NCBI GenBank assembly: GCA_977006965.1
Contig: OZ345370.1
Location: 1,240,001 to 1,304,000, forward strand
Direction of reading: 5' to 3'
DNA length: 64,000 bases
From: Phymatolithon calcareum
Lineage: Eukaryota > Rhodophyta > Florideophyceae > Hapalidiales
The translations under genes were made by a program, and so were the position numbers. The number at the start of each line of letters is the position of its first letter. Within the stretch, counting starts at the first letter, position 1. The notes beneath the pieces were generated by a model. It had not been told where the DNA came from. It was given only the letters and a program-made list of their open reading frames with translations, and did no database searches. This document shows positions 1 through 11,160 of the stretch, piece after piece.

Positions 1-968
1 GGAGTGATCCACTGAAACAGACTCGCCCGTTCGTATCGACGAATCACGTCTTCGCACACTATGCATTGCCCAGTAGTGATTCTCAGCATTCTCTTTCTGT
101 GAAAAGAGTCGATAGCAGGCAGAGGCTGTGCAATAAAAATGCCCTTGATTCTGTTGCACCTAGCGCTCATGTAGAACGACATTTGCATGAGAATATAGCA
201 TCTTGCCGCAAATTGCACACATGTGCTCCTGCCCTTGCTTCGCGCTGCTTACTCGTGTGACTGTAGCAGCTGCAGGCGCCTCACATGTTGGGGTTATACT
301 TTAGTCACCAGAACCGCGCAAGTCTGGAAATATTTCGCACATTTTAGGTTCCTGCTTCAGAGAGCTAGAATCTTCGCAGTCTTTCGAATTCTCAATACTT
401 CGCGTTTCGCATTCCTGATTTGCTTCAGATGTCCATTCGACCTCAACAAGGAGTGCTTCTTTCTTCACGTCAACATGACTTTCTATGCACTTGCGGAGAA
501 ACGGCGGCACAATGTTGGTGACATTTTGGATCTTTCTGTGCTCGGCTTCAACTTTTTCTGGGAAGCTTGTACATCTCTCTTCTCTCTTCGTCATCATATT
601 TTCTCTCCACTTCAACAAGCACTGCCTCCATCTTGACATTGCTTCGCATTTCGACACCATCGTCGGACATCTCCGGCTCCACCTTCCGCACACGTTGGCT
701 CGACTGAAGGGTGAATCTGCCGTGTACGATCTTTGAAGGCTCTTCTTCTTCTACATTGCTTTCGTTCGGCGGCGTAACACCTTCGCAGAATCGCTTCGCA
801 CATCTCTTAGGGATGTACAGCACCAATGGAACGGATACGCATGGATCGATGCGCATCCAGCCGCGCTTTCGAGACGGCGGCGTCACCTCGGATGACATTA
901 TTCGCAAACTCGGTCCGCAGTTCGCTGAACAGGATTTCTGCGCTCTATCGAAAGATATGTGGGGCAAG

Positions 969-1014
969 GTACTTTTCGGTTCAGTTGCCTTTAGCGAACT
1001 GAACCGAAAAGTAC
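969..1014. repeat. perfect hairpin, 18-bp arms and 10-nt loop
   Basis: Positions 969-986 and 997-1014 are exact reverse complements (arm GTACTTTTCGGTTCAGTT), separated by a 10-nt loop. The same 18/10/18 geometry with a different sequence occurs at 17600-17645. No coding sequence overlaps it. It may be a MITE remnant or a small-RNA hairpin; the sequence alone does not decide. Confidence 0.85.
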
Positions 1015-1095
1015 AGATCTGATTCAGCGAACGGTGGGATCAAAGGTTGAGCATATTGCAACCCAGGCATCCCACCGCTCGCTGAGTCAGATCTG
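1014..1095. repeat. imperfect inverted repeat, 27-nt arms
   Basis: Positions 1014-1040 and 1069-1095 pair as reverse complements with two mismatches. Both outer ends carry CAGATCTGA, and a 28-nt spacer separates the arms. The left arm starts at the very end of the preceding hairpin, so the two form a double-hairpin unit of about 127 bp. It is probably a non-autonomous transposon remnant. Confidence 0.8.
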
Positions 1096-1762
1096 GTCAC
1101 GAGACAGGCATGTTTAGTCCAGAGTCTACAGCCTATGATATATCATAGACTAAAGTCTTTTGAGCGGCGTTCCCTAAGAATCGCGACCGTGCGTATACCG
1201 CCAGTGCCACCAAATGTGGTAGCAAGCATGAAGTCGGGGAGAAACCAGAGCATGAAAAATGCGGCAAAAAGAACTCTTAAAAACGGAAGAAATCCGAACA
1301 ATCCTGCTGTACGAGAAGATCATTCTTGAAAAATTAGCCGGCGCCGCCTTGATTCGTCAAGTGTATGTCTTCGCAAGCAAGCCTTCGGAGTAGCAAAATA
1401 TGGTTTTTCCGATTATTACGACGTGGAAAACAGTAAAGTATTTCTATATGCAGAAGGTGCTTGAGCAGTGAGGAGTAAACACGAGTATTGCTTCTTTAGA
1501 TGGACAAGGACTTGATTCTACATACCATGCTCTCATCTTGATCAGGACGCCTCGTGCAGTTACAGATATAGTACACTCTGGAGAGTTGATCAAGCCCAAT
1601 CGATGTATCCGACTCGAAGTAGAGGACCGAATTTCGTGCGACGTTCATACTGTCCTGTCAATGTCCTGCATCTTGGCAAAAAGGACAAATATAGAAACCG
1701 GGGACTTCCGTCCACGACATTACAAAAACCAAAACAGCATGACATTAACAGCAAGAATTGAA

Positions 1763-2567
1763 TTAAGGCGATGCGTATATATTACACTTATTTACCGGAC
1801 CATCGTAGGCGTATATGTTCTTAACAGTCTTCCCTTGCAACAGACTCTCGTCGATCCGAATGGCATGATCAACCCAAAGAACCTTAACAAATCCCTTTCC
1901 GAAAGCAAAGTTGAGCAGAAAGTCCAAACTAATCCCTTTCCGCTCCGCCTTTCTCCCTGTAATGCGTTCAAATGCCGCACGTCCGTAGGAGATGCCCGTT
2001 TTTTCAAACTCAAAATCAAACCCCTGTTCCCCTATCCGCGGTACATAGGTCGCCTGTACACTCACCACAGCCGGCCATGCACTGTCCTCGCCGCCATATC
2101 CAACAAACTCTATCACGTTCTGCAGCGCAAGTCAGACCTCACAAAATGAATACGGTCGAGGAGAAAATCCCACTTACCTCTACGCGCCCTCCCTCGCCAA
2201 AGTTCTGGTATATACGTCCAGCCTTTCCGAATGGAAACAAACCGTTTTGAGCGATACTCAACAACGGGCCCTCGCTGGAATACAGCAACTTCCACCGCCC
2301 TTCAACACTGCGTTCCCAGCCGGTCGTTACGTTTTTGCTGCTCTCGCTGCTGCTCTCTAAGAGCCCCTGCACGGCTTGTTCAACAGCTCGCGCATCGGAC
2401 GAATCGCGGGCCGTGTCCCGCGGCACAGACTGCAGGAGAGTGACAAGACGTGCTCTTGCAGGGTTTGCACATGCGCGTACCGCGTGATTCCAGTGGGAAA
2501 CTGAGCGGGCGTGCGACGGAGAGTTGTGTTGGATAAAGGTGGATGTGAAGGCGAGGGGCCGCATCAT
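1763..2567 (-). CDS. plastid lipid-associated protein (PAP/fibrillin family)
   Basis: This is a plastoglobule or thylakoid lipid-associated protein that probably carries lipids or quinones in the plastid. The gene has two exons (2567-2178 and 2119-1763) and a 58-bp GT-AG intron (2120-2177, GTAAGT donor, CTGCAG acceptor) between codons. Splicing joins RVE to NVIEFVGYGG in frame. The first ~45 residues are Ser/Arg/Ala-rich and transit-peptide-like. The fibrillin core follows, with VEGRWKLLYSSEGPLLSI and, near the C-terminus, VDHAIRIDESLLQGK. The predicted protein is about 248 residues, in the usual fibrillin range. The last ~15 residues do not match the family's normal ending, and a GTAAAT lies near 1795, so a second intron is possible. 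Family call is good; subgroup is unknown. Confidence 0.75.
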
Positions 2568-4257
2568 TGCGTCATTCGCTCGAAGCGAGGTGAGTTGAGA
2601 TCACATTACAGTTTCGCCCCCGATTGGATGATGAATGAAAAATCTGCCGCTGCATGACTTCAAAATTCCAGAGGCGACTTCAGTATACTGTACATATAAC
2701 TAGCTGGCTGAAGTCAGCCCGTTCCCCAAAATTATCTGTGGAAATGTGCAGCCGTTGACTACTGCACAATTCGAAGGACGGATACAAAATTTTCAAAGTG
2801 ATTCAGTGGTGTCAGGACCAGCAGGGGTAACCCTAGCAGGAGGCACTTTGACGCTTATCAGCTTGGACACTCAACGAAGTCTAACTTTGTCAGATATTTA
2901 CCATTGTCGAGGATATCGATTAGATGAGGATTGTGATATGACGCGTTATTTGATTTGTCAATCTTCATGATACAGCAGTGCTTACCAAATCATCCTTCGC
3001 CGTCACATCCGCTTCTCCCCGGAAACGCATCTTGAAGTGTGTGCAGAACAGGCAAATAAGGAAGGACACGGAATGCAGATGTGGACTGATCTGCAAATCG
3101 AATTGCATCTCATCACTTTTCGCCCGTATTGCCATCTGAATCCACACAGAAAAGGGGCCTTCATGGATAGATTTCAACCTCTCGCCAAAGGACATGGACA
3201 TGTCAATATGAGAGTGCATCGCCGGATATTACAGGGGACGTAGATGAATCCATTTCAATTTCGACACTCCAGACAGAAATCCGTACGGAGATAAAAGAGA
3301 AGTTGAATGCCGTGCTGTGTGTATTCTACCGATAATCACTTTCATAACTTGCACGAAAAATGGGCTGCAGCCCATGAATTGGCCTTAGTTTTCAAGCTCG
3401 TACGCAGTCCATACTCACTCCGTCCCTCCTACAGTCCTGCTTGTACAGGTCTTCAACGAAGGAGAATGCGATATGGACAATGTGCAAATTGACCTTCATG
3501 TCTGCACGCCGTTGTGGAAAGATTTATAAAACTCCTTGAGATAAAACGCTTTTATGTTTCTCAAGTTTTCTTTCAGTCATATTCAACCTTTTTCAAAACC
3601 TCCAGCACGCTGTTTTCCTTAATGACCGAGTTTGTTTCCATAGATAGTCAAGCGCACCTTGTGGCTTCACGCCTCGGCTGTTTAACGGGACCGATTCAGT
3701 TAAAAGGCGAGAAGCCCTCTCGAATCTAGCACATTTAGAGAGTATTGTCGGATTGCATGTTCCAGGACATTGAAAATCTGTTTGCAGCCTATTTTACAAT
3801 GGCGCCTAGCTTCTGCCAGAACAGCGACGTCCGGATGCTTGCTCTCGAGCTCTACACTGACGATTTTGTGGGCCTGGGCGAGGATGGCGACGCTAGGCTG
3901 AGGACAGTTGCCGGTGCTCTCGAGGGCACTGACATCAATGACGAATTCGCTGTCGACGTAGCCAATGTGGCATTGATGGCGGCGACGAGGGGAGCGCCGT
4001 CCAGCAAAAAACCTCGCCGTTCCCTCATAAAGTTGTTGTGCCGAGAGATGGACGGGAAAGAGGTTTGGAGTTGATGCATGCTGGCCTGCAGAGCCTGTTT
4101 GAGTCTCAAAGCAAAAGTAGCATTGGAAATTACCTGATGGGACGCAATGATTTTCGAAGTTAAAATTACCGACGATCGTTCCAGAATAGAAAGTCCGTCA
4201 GCTGTTTTGGAAAAGCATACTGACCTAATCCTAATCAAATTTCTTCGCATCGCTTCA
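2568..4257. other. intergenic, possible copia-type remnant
   Basis: No intact gene is supported. The plus strand at about 2746-2970 encodes LTLISLDTQRSLTLSDIYHC, which resembles the protease/pre-integrase segment of Ty1/copia polyproteins, but the match is short. The minus-strand frame at 2965-3219 and the opposed frames at 3745-4250 have no recognisable domain and were not called as genes. Confidence 0.4.
2746..2970 (+). pseudogene. possible Ty1/copia protease-region fragment
   Basis: An isolated 74-codon frame contains GGTLTLISLDTQRSLTLSDI. In copia-type polyproteins the stretch after the aspartic protease has the pattern G-x-G-[hydrophobic]-L...L-x-L-x-[DN]-V-x-Y/H, which this fits. No integrase, RT or LTR is seen nearby, so only a small relic would remain. 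A chance match cannot be excluded. Confidence 0.25.
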
Positions 4258-5712
4258 CTACCTGAGGTTCACGTTCGTCTCTAAAACTTTGATTTCCGAT
4301 GCTCCAGTTTTCCTAGCACATACGCCACGCGCACAGACCAGACCAACATCACACACAGTATGCGCTGAAGCACGACAAAGAGCATGTTCTTGCAGCACCA
4401 TTGAGCACACACCCGTTTTAAACGCATCTGACCAAGAATCTCCAAAGTAGATATCCCCTTTCTTGACAATGCAAGTGAGTCCAATATCCTTTCTGCACGG
4501 ATATCTCAACGTGCACGATTTTCCTGCCTTGCCTGGTTTCACGCATTCCCTTGATCCACGTTTTCCCGGGAAGTTGTTACAAATGTAATCTTTAGGACAT
4601 GCCAATAGTGGTTTATCGCACGCTCCGAAAGGAGCTACCACATTTTTACACTTCCGTCGACCATTCGGCATCTCTCCACAAACAAGCCCATCCACACAGA
4701 GCGTTGGCGGCGAGTCACATAGATCGCCGACTTTTTTCGCCGGGCGACAAATTTTGTGGCCAAGTTTTCCGTCACACCCGAGGCCGTCCCCACAGCGGGT
4801 GTACGGTTGGGGATCACAGGATGCGTTCAGATCAAGTAGTTTCATGCAAACACTGACATTGTGCTCCAAAGCCACACAGGACAGTCCAGCTTGACACGCG
4901 TCTGGAATAAAGAAGCACATCTCTGACAGTTTTTTCCGTTTTGCACAAACACCAGTTTCACAGAACAGATCTGAGGCGCACTTTGCGGTATAAGTACCGC
5001 AAGGGGCGCCAACGGAGACTGTCTTGGGACATGCCAAAAGTGGCTTGTCACAAGGCTCGTTTGGTTCTACCAACATCTTACATATCTTCTTGCCCGTCGC
5101 CGTCGCGTCACATACTAAGCCGTCACCACAAACCATTCCTGGGGAGTCACAGAAATTTCCTAGAGTGATCGCCGGACGGCACGCTTTCAATCCAGAGGTA
5201 CCTTGACAACCGAGACCTTCTCCACAGCACGTAAAAGGCTGTGCACTGCACGGTGCATTGAGCGGAAGCAACTTCATGCAGATGCGTTCATTGCTACGTT
5301 GTACGCAGGTGGCCCCTCTTTTGCATTCATCGGAATCGTAACAAAACTGTGATATGACAGTGCGTGTTTTACAAACACCGCGACTGCAGAACAGGCCTGG
5401 AGCACACTGTGTCGACAACTCACAAGATTGTCCAACAGAGGCTTTTTGTAACCCTTTGTCTATCGTGACTGGGCTTTGTGCCCCGCCAGCACCGTGACGA
5501 AACATGGATGACACGCAGGAAGTCCCATTTGAAGTCTCGACGCATCGTGAGCCAGTCGCACAGGACACCCAAGTGCAGTCACAGCGGGAGCTTGAGGTGG
5601 ATGTTTGCAACAAGGATAGTGCAATTTGGAACAGGAAAAAAATGGAGAGAAAATTCATGATTCGGATGCCGTTCGAATCGTCCCCCGGGACAGAGATGAG
5701 AATTCTGCTCAT
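4258..5712 (-). CDS. secreted Cys-rich protein with duplicated ~140-aa block
   Basis: This is an intronless 484-residue protein. An N-terminal hydrophobic run (NFLSIFFLFQIALSLL, about residues 20-35) suggests a signal peptide, with Met1 or Met19 as start. The mature part is very rich in spaced cysteines, in patterns such as C-x4-C-x6-C and GDGLxC. Residues ~93-230 and ~234-374 are two copies of one unit. Each begins VGxxC, has an internal CMKLLxLNAxC and a CRPAxxxGxxCDSP, and ends CDKPLLACPK. A third, partial Cys-rich part follows to the C-terminus. No enzyme motif is visible. The cysteine spacing recalls disulfide-knotted extracellular modules such as the Dickkopf-type N-terminal domain, but homology is not established. 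A cell-wall or surface role is inferred from secretion only. Confidence 0.8.
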   Translation of the reverse strand: MSRILISVPGDDSNGIRIMNFLSIFFLFQIALSLLQTSTSSSRCDCTWVSCATGSRCVETSNGTSCVSSMFRHGAGGAQSPVTIDKGLQKASVGQSCELSTQCAPGLFCSRGVCKTRTVISQFCYDSDECKRGATCVQRSNERICMKLLPLNAPCSAQPFTCCGEGLGCQGTSGLKACRPAITLGNFCDSPGMVCGDGLVCDATATGKKICKMLVEPNEPCDKPLLACPKTVSVGAPCGTYTAKCASDLFCETGVCAKRKKLSEMCFFIPDACQAGLSCVALEHNVSVCMKLLDLNASCDPQPYTRCGDGLGCDGKLGHKICRPAKKVGDLCDSPPTLCVDGLVCGEMPNGRRKCKNVVAPFGACDKPLLACPKDYICNNFPGKRGSRECVKPGKAGKSCTLRYPCRKDIGLTCIVKKGDIYFGDSWSDAFKTGVCSMVLQEHALCRASAHTVCDVGLVCARGVCARKTGASEIKVLETNVNLR

Positions 5713-7332
5713 CCAATACAGTGCATGCTTATGGTTTTATGGTAGAACCCTGGGGCCTCCTTGCGTGAGGGGAAGAGGCAAATAACTACGGTAACGCTGT
5801 GTTCGATACAGTATCTCGAATGACAAGGTTTCGCGTCTCTTATCAAAATTCGATTTTCAGTACCTTGGGGAACGAGTCAACTGCACGAGTTTCTTCTTGC
5901 ATTGCTGTACTGTCCTGTGTGCCGAGGGCTCGCATGGATCAGTAAAGATTGGTATGACAGGTTTATAGGTGGTCTACAGTTAGGTGCTGCTATTACGGCT
6001 TTTACTACTGTACTGTAGCCTTTACGATACGACTGGGAACTAGTCGCACATAACGTACTATTTAGTGATTTCTGCAGCGCGCTGTATTTGTGTACCCGGG
6101 CTGAAGAACAGTAATTGTTAGCAAGCAGTTTGTTATCATCGGAAGTGACGTCAGGAAAAAACATATTGACGCGATTATCTCCAAAATATCGGCTTCAGGC
6201 TGCGTAGTAGTCTTGGAAGAAGCGGTTTAGTCTTGGCATCGAGCAACTGTTGACGTTTGTATTGGTAAGTAATAGTCGGAAGCCATTGAAGAATTCGTTG
6301 AGAACGTGCCACGGTGATGCGAGCATATAAATTGTACTTCGACTCGGATTATTCCTTCAAAGAAGACGCCTGCCGTAAATAGTGACAGTAGACGACACGC
6401 AGGTATGGATGCCAGACTATCCAAAGGTTTGGCCTTTGTGCAGGTTTGAGTGGCTGTGAAGTACCGCAAATATCTACTAATTCAACAGTAGCTGTGAAGA
6501 CGAAACAATCTTTTGATAAACCCTACTGGTAAGCGTATAACCCTTGGACCTTTTGGTAACGATGAACTCAAAATCACTTTCCGATCTGCAAAACGCTCTT
6601 TTTCGCAAATGAAAATTGAGAAGCGAGGAATCTTTGCTCTTTGACCTCCTCCTTTTGATACTGTGGAATGCTTTCCTGTCACTTTAGTGCCCCTGCCGAC
6701 TGCTGGATTGTATCCCGGACGGGCAGGTACACGCATGACGCCAAGAAACGCATAACTAAGCACAAAAAGGAATCTAATGAGTACAATTCATAATTATGTC
6801 GAGCCAGCACAAAGTAGCAAATCTCGAGCACTGATTAGCGCAGAAAATGATGTAAGTATCGTCTGCACGGCAGTGGCCTGTGATCTGAAATAGGGCTTCT
6901 CCAAAGAAACCAGATACGCTACCAAATCAAACTATTTAAATGCGGCTGAATACCAGTCGGTATTTGCATCCCGTCGCACCCCGATTGCAGTACGCCATCT
7001 CTAGAGTAGAAGTGACCCAGACCCACCGTATGCGACTCGGCGCTCAGCATCTTGGAAGTTACGGGAAAGGGACACTTGCATGGAATTAGGAGCAGATGGA
7101 CACGAATTTGGGAACACGTAGTTGAGATTTCATCCCCTGATTTGGATTTCCCATTTCACGTTACGAGCTCAGAACAAAGCATATAGTTCGAACGTTGTAG
7201 ACACAACTTCACACTCACCCGAAAAAAACTGGTGAAGCGGTCAAAAGCACAGCGGTGTACAGGTTACGCCATTGACACCTGCCCACGGATTCTCTCGAAA
7301 ACAGGAGTACAAGCTGAAGGCATCAGTGCAAA
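5713..7332. other. intergenic, nothing recognised
   Basis: Only short, domain-free open frames are present (for example minus strand 5877-6164 and 6482-6763). Base composition is mixed and there is no strong repeat structure. It presumably holds the promoter of the Cys-rich gene on the left and of the small basic-protein gene on the right. Confidence 0.5.
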
Positions 7333-7911
7333 ATGTCCATCAGTGATGAAATCACGCCGAACAGCGCAACGTCTATCGTTCCCGAGGCTGGAGCCAAAGT
7401 GGATGAAAATGGAGACGCATTCCTAGAAGACCTTGCCAAGAAATTCTCTGAGGCAGCTCTCCAATCTCCATCCAACGATCATGTTTCGGCCAATCACTCT
7501 GCTCACATTTCCAACAAGCCACTGGTCAGCTCTCCAGGACCGAATGTTGAAAAGAAGGGCAAAAAATATTCACGATTTGCCGATCGCGCAAAACGCGCGC
7601 TTAAGCCCCTCGCGGGAAAGAAGCCCTCCGGTAAGAAAGGTAGATCAGAGAAATCAGTATTTACTCCGTCCGGTCCAAGCAGTAGCATCCGCGAGAGCAC
7701 AGACACTCATATGTCCGACCGTCTGAGTGTTCCTGTGTCGCTCATTAGCAAAGAGGCTTTCAGCAAGACCCCCAGTCAGGACGAGATGAAGCAGGAGCTT
7801 GAACGCATGCGCAATCCGTTTCCCAACATTCCGAAGTATGCTGGAAACCCGCCATGGGTCACGCGTTACCACCCCGACCTCATCCAGACGCCAACAAAAA
7901 AGTCGTCATGA
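7333..7911 (+). CDS. hypothetical basic, mostly disordered protein
   Basis: This is an intronless 192-residue frame starting at an ATG in favourable context (aaaATGtcc). The N-terminus is acidic with a short helix-like stretch (AFLEDLAKKFSEAAL). The middle is strongly basic (SRFADRAKRALKPLAGKKPS, then KKGR), which could be a nuclear or nucleolar signal or a membrane-binding patch. The end carries a Pro/Asn-rich stretch (NPFPNIPKYAGNPPWV) that looks like a conserved short motif. No known domain is recognised. It is judged real from the long open frame, non-random composition and good start, but function is unknown. Confidence 0.55.
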   Translation: MSISDEITPNSATSIVPEAGAKVDENGDAFLEDLAKKFSEAALQSPSNDHVSANHSAHISNKPLVSSPGPNVEKKGKKYSRFADRAKRALKPLAGKKPSGKKGRSEKSVFTPSGPSSSIRESTDTHMSDRLSVPVSLISKEAFSKTPSQDEMKQELERMRNPFPNIPKYAGNPPWVTRYHPDLIQTPTKKSS

Positions 7912-8586
7912 AATGTTGCAATTGCACCTGTGCCACTTTCGCCAGCGATCTGGTAACTAACAAGCGCTCTGTTCTCTATGCATTTTATGTTGTTAGACAT
8001 TGCAAGTAGGCGATATCAAGACCGTTCTTCAGTGCCTATTTCCTTGTTCACAATTTGTACTCAAATAAATTTGTCTCATTGTATTCGACCGATATTCAGT
8101 GCAACAGACCGATCACGACGAAATCAAGGCAACCATCATGTTAACGTTAGAATCTCATCATTGCTATTGTCGTTCGAGACACTGAACCATTGGTGTTCGT
8201 TCTATTGTGCATGTCTGGGTTTCTTGGCATCACCACCGTGAACCAGGGGCTCTCAAATCCCTTCGAACAAAAAGAACAGCAAAGCAATGGATTCCTTCGT
8301 CATGACTCACATGATGACCAGCATTTCCAATGCCAGTCGAAATTTTCTCTCAGTCGAAGAACGGCCAGCGACTTCCTCACAACATCCTCACAACATGAAC
8401 AAGTGCAGTCCTCTTTTCGGCTCAATGGGGCACAGGAAACATTACATGTAAGACGGAACGCTGAGCAAAAAGGCTCCTGATCATTGGTACGAATTTATTC
8501 AGTACTTGCACATCACTCTACATGTAGCGGAACACCAATTTGCATATTGTAGGGCAATAGTTCAAGCAGGACTACTCTCCCTAAAG
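7912..8586. other. intergenic, nothing recognised
   Basis: This is the gap between the 3' ends of two converging genes. No domain-bearing frame or notable repeat is seen. Confidence 0.5.
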
Positions 8587-9300
8587 TCACGGCTGACCAC
8601 TTTGCATCGTCAGGTCTACGCTTCGTGCACTACTTCTGCCCGACTGCCGGTAAGAACGTGCGGAACTTGCTGCTGTCACGAACGATGCATTCAGTGAGGG
8701 GCCATCATACTGAATGGTGTTCGTGAAGCCGAACGTGCCCCCAGTTGCGAATGCATCGATGTTTGCCCCCATGAAGATAATTTGCCATTCCTCTCTCTGA
8801 CAGATCTGTACCAGACGCCTGACCTGTGCTGTGTTGAATTCACGAGAAGCATTTTCCATTCCGTCCGTCATGATCAGAAGCACAACGGAGGTATAAGCCG
8901 GATTCTCCATTTGGAAGTTCCTTATGCGACGAATTTCTTGCCCAATTGCATCGTTGAGAGCCGTTCCGAAACGGGGCTTGACTGTGTGGGGTATCGTGCA
9001 CGCTTCGTCCGCCGGTACAAAGCTGTAGACAATGGTTTGAAGATGGTCAAAAACACGAAGACTGTACACTGCATCCCCTTCCGTTTCCTTCTGACTCTCC
9101 AAGAAGGAATCAAAGCCTGCCACGGTATTCGCCCAGATGGCAGTCATGGAGCTCGATCTATCGATCACAGCCGAAATGATAGACTTTTCCGCTCGCTTTG
9201 GTCCGTTGACCGCAACACTTGACTTATTCCCGAGTGGGTCATGGCTCTTCAAGACTGCGCCTTCAGAATTAAAAGAAGAGAGGACTTGGGGGAAGTCCAT
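8587..9300 (-). CDS. von Willebrand factor A domain protein (copy 1)
   Basis: This is a single-domain VWA protein of about 237 residues. The frame is open further upstream, but the Met at 9300 aligns with the start of the paralogue at 12155-12877, so it is chosen. The metal-binding MIDAS is visible as VIDRSSSM (DxSxS), with the Thr loop at TALNDAIG and the Asp at MTDGMEN. A conserved IIFMGANIDAFATGGTFG follows. Such short VWA proteins with a GAN-x-DAFA segment are, from general knowledge, typical of bacteria and phages, so transfer into this genome is possible. No signal peptide or membrane segment is present, so a cytosolic protein-binding role is likely. The C-terminus is Ser/Arg-rich and tail-like. 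Confidence 0.85.
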   Translation of the reverse strand: MDFPQVLSSFNSEGAVLKSHDPLGNKSSVAVNGPKRAEKSIISAVIDRSSSMTAIWANTVAGFDSFLESQKETEGDAVYSLRVFDHLQTIVYSFVPADEACTIPHTVKPRFGTALNDAIGQEIRRIRNFQMENPAYTSVVLLIMTDGMENASREFNTAQVRRLVQICQREEWQIIFMGANIDAFATGGTFGFTNTIQYDGPSLNASFVTAASSARSYRQSGRSSARSVDLTMQSGQP

Positions 9301-11124
9301 AGTGGCGTGATGCGCGGGGACCAGGAGTTTTGTTCTGGTACCGATTTTGGCGGGTCCGGGAAGCACCGGCTTCCCAAGGCTGACTAGGAAGCGAAAGTTT
9401 TTCTTGGTGGAGAGCAGTATTTATAGCCGCCAAAGATTGCTGTTTCTTGCACTTACAATAGCTGTCGTTGCACTGCATCTTTTCTGCCATATCTAGGCAG
9501 GCCAAGTGGTGACGTGCAACCATTGCTGGGCAGACAAATTCGCAGTGCGCGAGTAATGCTATTGGGCAGCCAGCCTGCCCTGTCTCGATCGCGAAGTTTT
9601 GCGGCTGATCCCGCCGGAAATTATGAGGTCGATCTGCATGAGTTAAAGTTTATAGTATCCTTCGGTGATGCATAAGGCATATCTACTCTTGATATGTGTG
9701 TAACACTGTTGCTTCTTTTTTTTCAGAACATTTGATGTTCGACGACGGAAAGACAATGAAGCAATGAACCCATTGCGTGTATATGGCTTAGTCTGCTCTC
9801 ATCAGAGATTTTAATTCCGAAGATCCGAGCCTTACGCTGTTGTTTTCCATGGGGTTTCCTCTCGGTGACAGGGGCCACTGTTCGCAAGTTCATCTCCTCG
9901 GGCACAGGCATGTTTCAGTCCGAGGGAGTGCAAGTGCTTCAATAGCTATATCATATTATCTATTTGCTGCCCCAAAGTTCTACGTACGTGACGACCGCTG
10001 ACCATAGTCGAAATCCTTCACTCACTGAACAGCAATGTCATGCGGACCATAACAAAAGATGGAATGATTTGAGGTTTTCTCTCATTATTCTAATCCATGA
10101 GGGAGCTAGTAGGGCAAGCATTCCTGCTTACTGAGGCAGGCGGTGAGATGGAACCGCTGGTTCTCATGTCAAGTAGTCACGATACGTCCAGTTGAGTACC
10201 ATCATTTAACCCTCTCGTACTACACATCCATCCATTACTCGACAAATCTGGGCCAAATTGGACATCTTCCGTTTTTGAATATATTCTGCAGAGTTTTATA
10301 TTAGAATGATTGAAAAATAGTGCCTTTCGAAGTATTCACTGCTGTTACCGAGCTTCAGTACTTCCACCTTACTTCTCCAGTATCCTTAAGGTCCTAGCAA
10401 TGATATGTGATCAGTTGTGCAGAGCAAGAGTAAAGCTCTTGCAGCCTAAATGCTGCGTTTTTGGCCAGGAAACGAAGGTTTTTGTCGACGAAGAAACTCT
10501 CTGAAACTTTTTTCTCGCGTGTTGGGGAGAAGGAAAAAGTAACGTCCAGGTATTGCTGTGCGGAATACTTCCAGCATGAAATGAGATCTGTAGCCCAACA
10601 TGCGAGCCGTCATTTAAACGAATATGCATATTTAGATACAAAAAATGCCACTCTGCTTCGCACACAGCGCACAAAATCATCTCAAACTGCTCACCTCGGA
10701 CGCATGTCCGCGAAGAAGGACGAGAAATGCTTAACAAAGTATTGCGATGCGCGGGAGGCTCTCAATAATAAATGAACTGTGTCCCGATAAACCTTAATTT
10801 CTGCAGTACAAGAGCATTAACGAGGCCGTATCAGGTACTTGCAATACGTTGTGGAAGTATATGCGAGAGAAAATTATAGGTTATACTTTCAAGCCCTCAC
10901 GGCTGGCACTGAACATCGCAGCCACCAAAATGATACAAGAAAAGCTGCTGCGATGTCTTTTCAGGACGATTTTGAAGGCTCTACCGTAGTAAACCTTTCC
11001 TGACTTCAAACCCCATTATTGGAAACAACCATGTTGGATCGACAAACCCCTGCTCAGCAGGACGTATTCGACCGGACAGCTGCAGCAAAGACCGTTATCA
11101 GACTTTTGGTCTTTGATATTTTTT

Positions 11125-11160
11125 ATAGGTACACACGATTTAAAAATCGTGTGCACCTAT
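11125..11160. repeat. short hairpin, 17-nt arms
   Basis: Positions 11125-11141 and 11144-11160 are reverse complements with one mismatch (arm ATAGGTACACACGATTT) and a 2-nt loop. It is a standalone near-perfect palindrome in AT-rich sequence. Confidence 0.75.

Larger units (their letters stand above)
1..1762. other. gene-poor stretch with decayed ORF and hairpins
   Basis: No convincing intact gene is seen here. The minus strand at 301-967 carries a Glu/Lys-rich reading frame that changes frame near 550-610. It contains two similar blocks (EAVLVEVE and EALLVEVE), so it may be an eroded repeat-containing gene. Two adjacent hairpins at 969-1095 are listed separately. A short palindrome, CTATGATATATCATAG, lies near 1134-1149. 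The rest shows only short open frames without recognisable domains. Confidence 0.5.

Noticed and set aside
1538-2149. 203-codon plus-strand frame
   Set aside because: Overlaps the second fibrillin exon on the other strand, which carries the recognisable family sequence.
3745-4250. Opposed frames of 109 (+) and 132 (-) codons
   Set aside because: No recognisable domain on either strand and no way to choose between them; a chance open region is as likely.
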